64,000 bases of DNA from JACKDX01 sp964640175 (GTDB lineage Bacteria > Myxococcota_A > Polyangia > Polyangiales > GCA-016699535): assembly GCA_964640175.1 (NCBI GenBank), contig CAZXFW010000001.1, positions 248,001-312,000 on the forward strand, given 5' to 3'. Below are positions 44,399-53,159 of this stretch, piece by piece. Position numbers and translations under genes: made by a program. How positions within the stretch are numbered: the stretch's first letter is position 1; each line of letters starts with the position of its first letter. The notes under the pieces were generated by a model. That model was not told the DNA's origin. It searched no databases and worked only from the letters and a program-made list of their open reading frames with translations.

Positions 44399-45349
44399 AT
44401 GTGGCTCATTGCCTACTTGGTAGCTTGGATAGGTCTTTGGGGAGGAGTGGTTCCCGCAACTGTTCAGGCGCAAGAATCCTGTCCAAGTGCTACAGAGGGC
44501 AATAGTTACACTCGACGTAAGACGGAGAAGAATAAAGAACTCTACTGGGCGAGCCGCTACGTAGAGATGGAAGTATATTATAGTAGTGCCCCTTCATCCA
44601 TTTCGAGAGAAGACTTTACTCGGGCTACTAAGGAATCTCAAACCACTTGGGAAAACATAGGGTGTACCAATTTTGAGTTTGGTGACCAGTTAGGGGATGC
44701 TCCTTCGTCTGCAACCAACTTAATCAACAGCGGCTTCAATGGTTCTCGTTGTGAATCCCAGTTTGATATTTCTACGAATCAGGCTGACTGTGTGAATCGC
44801 ATCGTATTTCGCACTAACCGGACTGATCCGGACGATCCGATGTATTGGCCTCAAGATCCCAGTGATGAACATTGGGTGGGCAACTGTACTCAAGCGGATT
44901 GTAAAGGAAATTCCCCTACACGTACGTTAGCGTTGACCACGACGCTTTTTAATGAAGCCACAGGGAGGATTATCGATGCAGACATGGATATCAATGCTGC
45001 CAATTGGCACTGGACCATGGATCCATCGGAAGTGGTTTTAGACGACACGCTGTTACTTCAGTCAGTGATGACTCACGAATTTGGGCATGTGCTCGGCTTT
45101 GGTCACATTTGTAACACTGTAGATTCTATTATGAATCCTGAGTACACAGGTCTTACGACACTTAACGAAGAGAACGATGAAAACGGAATGTGTGCCGTGT
45201 ATCCTAGGTATTCGATTACTCCAGGAAGTGGCGATATTATTCTAAGTGGTATCGAGGGAGGCTGTGCTGTTTCCGGACTGTGGCACTCAGGCTTGTCTTG
45301 GATTTGGGGCGTGTTTGCAGTTCTGTGCTGGAGACGGCGCAAGCAATAA
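44399..45349 (+). CDS. Matrixin-type (M10-like) metalloprotease with MYXO-CTERM-like tail
   Basis: A 316-residue secreted metalloprotease. A signal peptide (about residues 1-24) precedes a Cys-containing domain. The zinc site is H226-E227-H230-H236 in THEFGHVLGFGH, followed by a Met-turn SIMNPEY (Met near 245), as in matrixins. The last 30 residues run GGCAVSGLWH, a hydrophobic helix (SWIWGVFAVLCW) and RRRKQ, matching the MYXO-CTERM sorting signal: short Gly-Cys, membrane helix, basic end. Such a tail would keep the enzyme at the cell surface until processed. The last 113 bp overlap the 3' end of ruvC on the opposite strand. Confidence 0.9.
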   Translation: MWLIAYLVAWIGLWGGVVPATVQAQESCPSATEGNSYTRRKTEKNKELYWASRYVEMEVYYSSAPSSISREDFTRATKESQTTWENIGCTNFEFGDQLGDAPSSATNLINSGFNGSRCESQFDISTNQADCVNRIVFRTNRTDPDDPMYWPQDPSDEHWVGNCTQADCKGNSPTRTLALTTTLFNEATGRIIDADMDINAANWHWTMDPSEVVLDDTLLLQSVMTHEFGHVLGFGHICNTVDSIMNPEYTGLTTLNEENDENGMCAVYPRYSITPGSGDIILSGIEGGCAVSGLWHSGLSWIWGVFAVLCWRRRKQ

Positions 45350-45812
45350 AGGTACTCAGGTGAGTGAGTGCGATAGCCAGTGCGTCGGTCGTGTCTGTTT
45401 GAGTAATTTTTTTCCAACCTAGAATGCTTTGCACCATTCGAGCAACTTGGGGTTTTTCAGCACGCCCGTGTCCTGCGATGGCTCGCTTGACAACAGCGGG
45501 AGCGTAACTATGGACTGGCATGCCGCGTTCAGCAGCAGCCAACATCACAACGCCCCGGGCATGGCCAAGCTGGAGTGCAGCCTGTGCATAGCGCGGTGCA
45601 AAAAAAACATCCTCAATGGCGAGAACCTCAGGCTCATATCGGCTCATGATCTCATTGAGGCTTTGGTAAATCGTGCAAATCCGAGTGTGGAGTTCGGCTT
45701 TCACGTTGGCGCGGATGACACCGGCATCAATGCCGTGCAGTTTATTCCCTGCACGCTCAATGACTCCCCAACCGGTGGCTCTACTTCCAGGATCAACACC
45801 AATGACACGCAT
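45237..45812 (-). CDS. ruvC: Holliday junction resolvase RuvC
   Basis: Endonuclease that cuts Holliday junctions after RuvAB branch migration. Catalytic acids: D7 in VIGVDPGS, E67 in LAIEDVFFA, D140 and D143 in TQTDTTDALAIAL. The core ends near residue 152; a tail of about 40 residues (Thr, Ser, Lys, Arg) makes it 191, longer than the usual 160-175. That tail is exactly what overlaps the metalloprotease gene. The ATG overlaps the stop of the YebC-family gene by one base (TAATG), so the two are co-translated. Confidence 0.95.
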   Translation of the reverse strand: MRVIGVDPGSRATGWGVIERAGNKLHGIDAGVIRANVKAELHTRICTIYQSLNEIMSRYEPEVLAIEDVFFAPRYAQAALQLGHARGVVMLAAAERGMPVHSYAPAVVKRAIAGHGRAEKPQVARMVQSILGWKKITQTDTTDALAIALTHLSTFIACAVSSTELQTRPKSKTSLSATVRKQHSLPRYHLE

Positions 45813-46546
45813 TAGGATGCATTGTCCTCGATTTGGAAGTCTGCGCTAACTTTTTGCACATCGTCATGATCTTCCAACGCTTCCAGTAAAGCAATCAGCG
45901 TTTCGGCTTCAGTTTCCGGAACTATTTTGGGTGTTTTCGGGACCTTCTCCAAGGATGTGGTGGAAGGCTCCATATTGGCCTGTACAAGAGCTTCTCGTAC
46001 TTTGTCGAGTGATTCCCGTGGAGTAAAAATCTGCCAAAATTCGTTGTTGTCCTGAATATCTTCGGCGCCCGCTGCTACCGCGAGTTCAAACAGTTGTTCC
46101 TCAGTTGCTTTGTCTTTAGGCAATGTAATCATGCCTTTTTCGTCAAATGCCCATAAGGCAGTGCCTTCACTGCCGAGCTGGCCGTTGTGCTTGTCAAATA
46201 GTTTACGTAGTTCAGGGGTTGTGCGGTTGCGATTGTCGGTCAGTGCTTCGATGACAAACAATGTGCCTCCTGGCCCCACACCTTCGTAAGTCAGTTCTTC
46301 GTAGGCAACCCCTTCAAGTTCGCCGGTGCCTTTCTTTATGGCTCGGCTGACGTTGTCCTGAGGCATGTTGTTGGCTTTGGCTTCATCCAAGGCACGGCGT
46401 AGCCTGGGATTGGCACCAGGATCACCACCACCGACTCTTGCGGCAACCGTGATTTCTTTTATGACTTTGGTGAAGATCTTGCCCCGCTTAGCATCCGCTG
46501 CGCCTTTGCGGTGTTTGATCGTAGACCATTTATTATGACCACTCAT
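45812..46546 (-). CDS. YebC/PmpR-family protein
   Basis: A 244-residue protein of the conserved YebC family. The opening SGHNKWSTIKHRKGAADAKR and ARVGGGDPGANPRLRRALDEAKANNMP are characteristic. Members act as transcription regulators or, in recent work, as translation factors for polyproline stretches. The neighbourhood with ruvC is standard. The length and domain plan are normal; the C-terminus is acidic. Confidence 0.95.
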   Translation of the reverse strand: MSGHNKWSTIKHRKGAADAKRGKIFTKVIKEITVAARVGGGDPGANPRLRRALDEAKANNMPQDNVSRAIKKGTGELEGVAYEELTYEGVGPGGTLFVIEALTDNRNRTTPELRKLFDKHNGQLGSEGTALWAFDEKGMITLPKDKATEEQLFELAVAAGAEDIQDNNEFWQIFTPRESLDKVREALVQANMEPSTTSLEKVPKTPKIVPETEAETLIALLEALEDHDDVQKVSADFQIEDNAS

Positions 46547-46597
46547 AGCCTAGCTATGGTCCAGATAGCTGGCTTAGGAGTCAAGTGCAATTTTACC

Positions 46598-46619
46598 AGA
46601 TTGCGTCCTGACGCAATCT
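46598..46619. repeat. 10-bp perfect inverted repeat next to the glycosyltransferase stop
   Basis: AGATTGCGTC (46598-46607) and GACGCAATCT (46610-46619) with a 2-nt centre. It lies at the end of the glycosyltransferase gene and before the YebC-family gene on the same strand. No run of T follows on the minus strand (TGGTAAAATT), so it is an imperfect terminator candidate; a binding site is also possible. Confidence 0.4.
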
Positions 46620-48067
46620 TAACGCGCAAGGCTCAGGGTGCCCACGTACAGAAAACCCACCATAAATAGCACTAGGAAAGGAATGCTGATCCAGGAGCCA
46701 GTGATAATTGCCAGTGCAATGGTGACCACAAAATATAGCCCAAAAAACAACTCCACCCAGCTGAATAGATTGCGGCCAGCCTTGTATTTCTTGAGCCGCC
46801 AGCCATCTTTTTTAGAGGTCACGCCGTGTTTAGGTGTGCGTACGAATTCCGTATCTCCGCCAAATAACCCTTCAACAACGGCTCGGGTGTTGTTGAGGGA
46901 AAGACCGATTCCTAAGGCCATGGTCAAAGGAAGCCGCTTAATAGCTTCCCACACGTTTTGATACAGGGCACGGTGAGTGGTGAGATAAAACAGCATAATG
47001 GAGCAGGTTGTCGCCATAAAGAGCGGCACATCTAACCACAACAGGTGAGGATTATTCATTTTGTGCCGCAGCAACATATTAGGAAGCTGTAAGCAAGCAA
47101 GGATAACCAGGAAAAGATAAGCGAAGTTATTCGTCAAATGAAACACCGCTTCAATTTTGATATGCAAAGGTAGTTTGGATTTAAGAACGGTAAGTAGAAG
47201 TTTGCGAGTTGTTTGCGCGGAGCCCTTCGCCCAACGGAATTGCTGACTCTTAAAGCTATTCATTTCACAAGGAATCTCTGCGGGAGCTAGGACTTCTGGT
47301 ACATAAATAAACTGCCAACCACGCAGCTGAGCGCGGAAGCTTAAGTCCATATCCTCGGTAAGCGTATCGTGCTGCCAGCCTCCCGCATCCACAATCGCTT
47401 GTTTGCGCCATATGCCTGCAGTGCCGTTGAAGTTAAAGAACCTTCCAGAGCGATTACGCGCAATATGCTCGATTACAAAATGTCCATCGAGCATCATCGA
47501 TTGAACGCGGGTAAGCAGCGAGTAATCACGATTAAGGTGGCCCCAACGCGCTTGCACCATGCCCACCTTCGGATCGGTGAAATACTGTACAAGGTTTTTG
47601 ACGATACCTGGAGTGGGAACGAAGTCTGCATCAAAGACCAGCAAAAAATCACCTTCTGCGGTTTTGAGCCCCTCTTCTAAGGCGCCTGCTTTGTACCCAA
47701 CACGATGAGTGCGGTGACTGTAAACTGCATTAAATCCACGCTCTTTCAGTTCTGCGACTTTCGCTTTCGCAATTTGTACTGTTTCATCCGTGGAGTCATC
47801 GAGTACTTGAATTTCAAGTTTGTCTTTGGGGTAGTCGATGGCTGCGACACCTTCGAGGAGGCGTTCTGCAACGTACATCTCATTGTACATGGGAAGCTGT
47901 ACCGTAACGACGGGAAGCTCAGCAAATGTACCTAGTGGTTTTGGAGCAGCGTGACGGTGCTTCCAATAAAGAAATAAAAGAAGCCCTCGGTGAAAGCCGT
48001 AGACTCCTAAAATGAACAATACAGACATGTATAAAGCAATAACTGCGATTTCCATGGGGCGGAGCAT
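46619..48067 (-). CDS. Family 2 membrane glycosyltransferase
   Basis: A 482-residue processive-type GT2 enzyme. An N-terminal membrane helix precedes a cytoplasmic GT-A domain with the acidic residues in VLDDSTDE, VFDADFVP and TEDMDL, and the QxxRW motif (QQFRWAKGSAQ). Four or five membrane helices follow (about 325-480). The cellulose-synthase-like order suggests a polysaccharide (glucan or mannan) synthase; the product is not determinable here. No c-di-GMP binding PilZ domain is fused. Start ATG 48067 or ATG 48055; neither has a good ribosome-binding site. Confidence 0.92.
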   Translation of the reverse strand: MLRPMEIAVIALYMSVLFILGVYGFHRGLLLFLYWKHRHAAPKPLGTFAELPVVTVQLPMYNEMYVAERLLEGVAAIDYPKDKLEIQVLDDSTDETVQIAKAKVAELKERGFNAVYSHRTHRVGYKAGALEEGLKTAEGDFLLVFDADFVPTPGIVKNLVQYFTDPKVGMVQARWGHLNRDYSLLTRVQSMMLDGHFVIEHIARNRSGRFFNFNGTAGIWRKQAIVDAGGWQHDTLTEDMDLSFRAQLRGWQFIYVPEVLAPAEIPCEMNSFKSQQFRWAKGSAQTTRKLLLTVLKSKLPLHIKIEAVFHLTNNFAYLFLVILACLQLPNMLLRHKMNNPHLLWLDVPLFMATTCSIMLFYLTTHRALYQNVWEAIKRLPLTMALGIGLSLNNTRAVVEGLFGGDTEFVRTPKHGVTSKKDGWRLKKYKAGRNLFSWVELFFGLYFVVTIALAIITGSWISIPFLVLFMVGFLYVGTLSLAR

Positions 48068-48142
48068 ACCCCCGGAATTGTCATCGAATTGTAAAATCTT
48101 GTACTTGGGAAGATCCGGCGAATTGGATATAAGTTGTTGTAA

Positions 48143-48955
48143 TTATTGAAAAAAAACTCTTGGCAGGCCGCCACGATGCAGGATCGAGGAAAGGTCCATG
48201 CTGACGGCCACAGCGGCATGGATGAAAAAGCCATTCACGATGGATCGGGTACGCATGGCCAGCGTGCCAAGAACGATGCCGGCAACGATGGCTGCAAATA
48301 CTTCGAGCAACGGTTTGTCATAGTGAATCATGGTGTAGGGAATGGTCATGGCAAAAATTGCAGATGAGCCCATGGCTGCTCTACATGGCATGAGCAGAAA
48401 GCCTCGAAAAAAAAATTCGAGGGCAAAAAATTGGGCGATATACATTGTTTCCCAGGCTAAAAGATCAAACCAGCTTTCCTGTGCTCGTGAGTAGAAGGGG
48501 TAGTAAATGAGAAACGCTTCCTGACGACTGACGCACGTGATGCATATCAATACGATGATAAAGAACACGACATACATCCAGGCATGTTGCCAAACTCCCT
48601 TGAGACGTAATCCATAGTCTCGAATGGATTCGCGTAACACCACCCAAGTGAAAACTGCTGGGAGAATGAAGTAGCCTAAAATACGCCAAAACGTCCACCA
48701 TCCATAGATGGCAAGTTCGTAGTAACGCCACGAATGCACTCGTTGAAGATGAGTCCACTGGATGAACGCTTCGAATGCAGGGACGTTTCCTAGGTATTCT
48801 ATTAAGGTTAAGCAGACGGCAGCCCAGAGAAACACCAAACAGGGACGAAAATCATACCGAGAGCGCTGGGCACGCTCTTCTTGGGCTTGTTGCTCGATGT
48901 GCTGCCAAGTACCAATAAAGAAGCGTCTTGGATGCAGATCAGAAAATACTGTCAC
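48143..48955 (-). CDS. CPBP-family intramembrane glutamic protease
   Basis: A 270-residue membrane protein with about seven helices. CPBP (CAAX/Abi) motifs: E180 and R184 in FALEFFFRGFL (only one Glu, where most members have two), H211 in YTMIHYDKPLLE, and H246 in VNGFFIHAAVAVSMD. In the Myxococcota, CPBP proteases include the myxosortases that process MYXO-CTERM tails, and a protein with such a tail is encoded 3 kb away; that link is only suggestive. It begins with GTG 48955, 5 bp after gltX, and is probably co-transcribed with it. Confidence 0.8.
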   Translation of the reverse strand: MTVFSDLHPRRFFIGTWQHIEQQAQEERAQRSRYDFRPCLVFLWAAVCLTLIEYLGNVPAFEAFIQWTHLQRVHSWRYYELAIYGWWTFWRILGYFILPAVFTWVVLRESIRDYGLRLKGVWQHAWMYVVFFIIVLICITCVSRQEAFLIYYPFYSRAQESWFDLLAWETMYIAQFFALEFFFRGFLLMPCRAAMGSSAIFAMTIPYTMIHYDKPLLEVFAAIVAGIVLGTLAMRTRSIVNGFFIHAAVAVSMDLSSILHRGGLPRVFFQ

Positions 48956-48960
48956 AGTGA

Positions 48961-50391
48961 TTAACAGTTACATAGCGCTATGGCTTGTTTCAAGCGATGC
49001 AGTGTTTTTGTTTTACCTAGCACGGCCATCATTTCAAATAGTCCAGGGCTAGTTGTGCGGCCGGTAAGTGCAACACGTGCAGGTTGTGCCACATCTTTCA
49101 TGGTATACCCTTTGCGTTCCAGCCAAGATTTGACGTGAGTTTCTAAGATAGGCTCTTCAAAAGGTTCTACGGTTTGAAGTACATCATGAAGCTCGCTCAA
49201 GCGAGTAGCCTGTGCTTGAGTAAGAAATTTTGTTTTTGCCTTTTCATCGAAAGAAGGTGTTTCCAGCAGATAGAAATCAATACCGTCTACGAGGTCTATC
49301 AAGGTGTTTGCCCTGGACTTCACCGTGGCAATAGCATGTTCAATGAGCGAAGTATCAGTCGTGGGAAGTCCTTTGGCTTCAAGCCATGGAGTAATTAGCT
49401 CACAAAGCGTTGCGTCACTTTGTAATCGCAAGTGGGATGCTTGTACGTACAAAAATTTCTTTGAATCGTAACGTCCAGCGTTGCTCCCCACATGGTCCCA
49501 GCCGAATTTGTCGATGAGTTCCTGGCGAGTGAAGATCTCTTGATCTCCATGAGACCACCCAAGTCGAGCTAAATAATTAAGAACAGCGTCAGGCAGATAA
49601 CCTTGATCCCGATATTCCAACACATTGACTGCAGCATGGCGTTTGGACAGCTTTTCTCCATTCGGGGCGAGGATCATCGGAAGATGTGCAAACTGAGGTG
49701 GAGTTTTTCCAAGGGCTTCGTAGATTAGTAGCTGAGGGGCAGTGTTGATAATGTGATCATCGCCGCGAGTTACCAGAGAAATGTTCATTTCAGCGTCGTC
49801 AACCACACAGCCGAAGTTATAAAGAGGCACACCATCGCTACGTAAAAGTACGAAGTCTTGTTGAGTGTCGTTGGGGACATCAATGCGGCCTTTAACCAAA
49901 TCAGCCCATCCTGTAGATCCGTGGTGAGACGCCTTAAATCGTACTACATACGGAGCATCAGGATGATCCGTGCGTTCGCGACATGTGCCTGGATAACGAA
50001 AGGCGGTTCGATCTGCACGGCTCGCATGAACCTCACGCGCCGCAGCGAGGTCCTCTTTGGTGCAATAACAGCGGTATGCTTTACCTGAGGCAATGAGAGT
50101 TTCACTGTAATCGGCATACAAGGACAAACGTTGGCTTTGGTAATAAGGCCCATGAGGGCCTCCAGTCTCAGGTCCTTCATCCCAGTCCAATCCAAGCCAG
50201 TGCATGGATTGAAGAATGGCGCCGACACTTTGTTCAGTACTGCGTTCTTGGTCGGTATCTTCGATGCGAAGGACAAATACCCCGTTGTTTTTTCTGGCCC
50301 ATAGCCAGCCGAATAGAGCAGTGCGTACGCCACCAATGTGGAGATACCCAGTGGGAGAAGGAGCAAAGCGAACACGAACCGAGGAGGTCAT
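48961..50391 (-). CDS. gltX: Glutamyl-tRNA synthetase
   Basis: Class I aminoacyl-tRNA synthetase of 476 residues that charges tRNA-Glu, also a precursor of tetrapyrroles. HIGH region FAPSPTGYLHIGGVRTAL, the KLSKRHAA version of KMSKS, and the zinc-free family pattern are evident. The C-terminal anticodon-binding region ends MMAVLGKTKTLHRL. Start ATG 50391 with no strong ribosome-binding site. The gene diverges from the M16 peptidase pair; the 85 bp gap contains TTGAC-like half-sites that I could not resolve into a promoter. Confidence 0.97.
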   Translation of the reverse strand: MTSSVRVRFAPSPTGYLHIGGVRTALFGWLWARKNNGVFVLRIEDTDQERSTEQSVGAILQSMHWLGLDWDEGPETGGPHGPYYQSQRLSLYADYSETLIASGKAYRCYCTKEDLAAAREVHASRADRTAFRYPGTCRERTDHPDAPYVVRFKASHHGSTGWADLVKGRIDVPNDTQQDFVLLRSDGVPLYNFGCVVDDAEMNISLVTRGDDHIINTAPQLLIYEALGKTPPQFAHLPMILAPNGEKLSKRHAAVNVLEYRDQGYLPDAVLNYLARLGWSHGDQEIFTRQELIDKFGWDHVGSNAGRYDSKKFLYVQASHLRLQSDATLCELITPWLEAKGLPTTDTSLIEHAIATVKSRANTLIDLVDGIDFYLLETPSFDEKAKTKFLTQAQATRLSELHDVLQTVEPFEEPILETHVKSWLERKGYTMKDVAQPARVALTGRTTSPGLFEMMAVLGKTKTLHRLKQAIALCNC

Positions 50392-50476
50392 ATGAGTCAG
50401 CCGTTAGCAAACGCAGCATAGTTTGGTCAAGGTGTCACGGGATTAGGGCTTGACGCTCCGGTCTAGGCAGAACAGG

Positions 50477-51838
50477 ATGCCCCTCTTCATGCCAAGCTCT
50501 TCTAGGTTATCCAAAAACACATCTCGGGCCAGTCGAGTGCCTCGCTTTCCGCATCAAATTTCTGAAATGGAGTTTGGAGAAATATCCCGACTTAAGGAGT
50601 TTGTCCTACGTAATGGGTTACGGGTGCTGCTTCTCAAGGACAGTCGAGCTCCTGTAATTAGTTACCAAACATGGTTTCAGGTTGGTTCCCGCCATGAAAA
50701 ACGGGGCAAAACAGGATTAGCTCATTTGTTTGAACATCTAATGTTCAATCAAACAAAAAACTTACCGGCTGGACAATTTGATCGGCTACTTGAGGCTGCA
50801 GGAGGAGAAACCAATGCAGCGACTTGGGTCGATTGGACCTTCTATTACGAAAATTTACCATCCGATAAATTGGAATTGGTTGTACGACTAGAATCGGAGC
50901 GCATGGCTAACCTAGTGCTGCATGAGCCTCAGGTACGGTCAGAAAAAGAAGTGGTGGCAAACGAGCGGCGCTACCGGGTGGAGGATGACGTACAAGGTCA
51001 GGCCAGTGAAGTCTTATATGCAACGGCATTTCGCAAACATCCTTATCGGTGGCCTACCATCGGATGGATGCGTGATATTGAGAATTTTACGCTGCAAGAC
51101 TGTCGAGAATTTTATAAGCGCTATTATGCCCCTAACAATGCAATCGTAGTCCTAGTAGGGGATGTGCAGGAACAAGCTGCACTTGACCTTATTCAGCGAT
51201 GTTATGGGGCGCTGCGGCCTTCACGTATTCCTTCTGAACGTCGTGTTGTTGAACCTGTGCAACAGAAAGAAAGAACGGTAAAGCTGAGTCTCCCTACAGC
51301 AACAGAGAAACTGCAGATCGGATATCGAGCGCCTGCGTTTGGAACGTATGATCATGCCGTACTAACAGTGGCTGATGAGATTTTATTTGGTGGCCAAAGT
51401 TCTCGCTTGCATCGTGCGCTTATCAGTGATGGTGAGATTGCTGCAGAAGCTGATTCATCATTGACACCGTTTCATGATCCAGGGCTTTATGAAATTTGGA
51501 TTTCATTGCGTGAAAAAAGGCATGCAGTGAAGGCAAAGCGCGTTTTTGATGCCGCGATTAAGCAAATCCAGAAATTTCCCGTATCAACTCATGAACTCGA
51601 AAAAGCCAAGAATCGCTTAGAGCTATCGTTTTTACAGAGTCTTGAAACGGTGACCGGAAGGGCAGAAACAATCGGGTTTTATACTACCGTCTTAGGGAGT
51701 CCAACTTTGATTTTTTCTCGTATGGAGCAGTTTCGCAAGGTGACTCCAGAGGATTTGCAATCTGCTGCAAAGCGTTATCTAAGGCCCTCTCAACGAACGG
51801 TGATCACTATTCATCCGAGGGCGAATACGCATGCGTAG
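50477..51838 (+). CDS. M16 zinc peptidase, active subunit
   Basis: A 453-residue M16B (insulinase-like) peptidase. The inverted zinc motif HxxEH is present as H83-L-F-E86-H87 in LAHLFEHLMF, with the third ligand E163 in EKEVVANERR. N-terminal and C-terminal M16 domains are both seen. There is no signal peptide that I can define. The start is uncertain: ATG 50477 is used; TTG 50450 and ATG 50567 are in frame, and the last begins just before the conserved domain. Its end overlaps the start of the second M16 gene by 8 bp, implying a heterodimer. Confidence 0.88.
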   Translation: MPLFMPSSSRLSKNTSRASRVPRFPHQISEMEFGEISRLKEFVLRNGLRVLLLKDSRAPVISYQTWFQVGSRHEKRGKTGLAHLFEHLMFNQTKNLPAGQFDRLLEAAGGETNAATWVDWTFYYENLPSDKLELVVRLESERMANLVLHEPQVRSEKEVVANERRYRVEDDVQGQASEVLYATAFRKHPYRWPTIGWMRDIENFTLQDCREFYKRYYAPNNAIVVLVGDVQEQAALDLIQRCYGALRPSRIPSERRVVEPVQQKERTVKLSLPTATEKLQIGYRAPAFGTYDHAVLTVADEILFGGQSSRLHRALISDGEIAAEADSSLTPFHDPGLYEIWISLREKRHAVKAKRVFDAAIKQIQKFPVSTHELEKAKNRLELSFLQSLETVTGRAETIGFYTTVLGSPTLIFSRMEQFRKVTPEDLQSAAKRYLRPSQRTVITIHPRANTHA

Positions 51839-53159
51839 AGCACAATCTGAGGGCAAATTTCGAAGTTCTCGTGGCATCGTGGTGTTACTTGAAGAAAGTC
51901 ATGAGCTGCCATTGGTTAACTTTGAGATCGTATTGCGGACAGGGTCGATGTATGACCCTGCCAAAAAGGTGGGATTAACGCGTCTTACGGCGCGGATGAT
52001 CCGCATGGGGAGCGCCAGCGTTCATCGTAACTCGGTAGAGGAAATTATAGATCGGCTAGGTGCTCAATTGAGTATTCAAGTAGCTGCCAGTTATGTGGCG
52101 TTTCAAGGTTCTGTGATTGCACGTAATATCGAGCCGTTATTGGGATTGCTTGGTCATTTGTTAGCAAATCCAGCGTTTCGAACGACAGATTTGCAGAAAC
52201 TTAAGCGCGAAACAGTGTCAGAAATTATTGACGTCCGTGACAATGACCGTGCCTTGGCGTTTGTTCATTTTAGGAAAACGTTGTTTGGGTCTCACCCCTA
52301 TGGGCGTAGTGTCATTGGAACCCAGGCGAGCATACGTAAAATCACGAAACGCGATATTATTGCTCAGCATCGTAAGCATTATAAAACTTCCAATCTGATC
52401 ATTGGCATGGCTGGTCCCATCGGTCGAGCAGAAACCAAGCGATTAGTCGATACATGTTTTAAAGATCTGGCCAAAGGGTCTGTTTCCCAAAAGAAAATTC
52501 CTGCTCCTAAGGCTCCCAAAGGCCGCCGTGTGGTGATTGTTAACAAGCCGGAACGTACACAGAGTCAAATTGTGATTGGGACGATGGGGACACATTTTTC
52601 TGATTTCGATCACGATGCTTTACATGTAGCCAATGCGGCATTTGGGGGTACGTTTACGGCACGGCTTATGAACGAGATTCGTTCGAAGCGAGGGTGGAGT
52701 TATGGAGCGTCGAGTCGATTAGGGCATGATCGGGGGCGAGATGCTTGGTGGATGTGGACTTTTCCTGAACTCAATAACACCGTTCCATGTATACGGCTCA
52801 AAATAGAATTATATGAAGCTTGGATTCGTGGTGGGATTACAAAGAAAGAGCTGGAGTTTGCTAAGAGTTATCTTATCAACAGTTATGCATTTGAAATTGA
52901 TACCGCTGCGAAGCGCATTGACCAACGAGTGACCGCGGAGGTGATGCAATTACCTGCTGATTATTATTCAAGCTATCTTAAGCGTATTCGAGCCGTTAGC
53001 CTTGCTCAGGCGAATGCTGCACTTAAGCGTCGCCTATCCACGGACAATCTAATCATTACCGCAGTAAGCACAGCGGCCTCCATCGAACGCGATCTTAGAC
53101 AAGTGCCTGGATTACGTCAGATTCGTCTGGTTGAATGGGATGACGAAGCTGCAAATTAA
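51831..53159 (+). CDS. M16 peptidase-like, inactive subunit
   Basis: A 442-residue M16-fold protein lacking the zinc motif: where HxxEH should be, the sequence reads GLTRLTARMIRMG. The C-terminal half retains the glycine-containing WSYGASSRLG and DTAAKRIDQRV typical of the non-catalytic M16 partner that shapes the cleft. It overlaps the active-subunit gene by 8 bp and converges on a lipoprotein gene with a 4 bp overlap. Pairs of active and inactive M16 subunits are established in bacteria and mitochondria. Confidence 0.92.
   Translation: MRRAQSEGKFRSSRGIVVLLEESHELPLVNFEIVLRTGSMYDPAKKVGLTRLTARMIRMGSASVHRNSVEEIIDRLGAQLSIQVAASYVAFQGSVIARNIEPLLGLLGHLLANPAFRTTDLQKLKRETVSEIIDVRDNDRALAFVHFRKTLFGSHPYGRSVIGTQASIRKITKRDIIAQHRKHYKTSNLIIGMAGPIGRAETKRLVDTCFKDLAKGSVSQKKIPAPKAPKGRRVVIVNKPERTQSQIVIGTMGTHFSDFDHDALHVANAAFGGTFTARLMNEIRSKRGWSYGASSRLGHDRGRDAWWMWTFPELNNTVPCIRLKIELYEAWIRGGITKKELEFAKSYLINSYAFEIDTAAKRIDQRVTAEVMQLPADYYSSYLKRIRAVSLAQANAALKRRLSTDNLIITAVSTAASIERDLRQVPGLRQIRLVEWDDEAAN

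Noticed and set aside
50392..50476. Back-to-back promoters between gltX and the M16 genes
   Set aside because: TTGACC/TTGACG half-sites exist but no acceptable -10 at the right distance on either strand.
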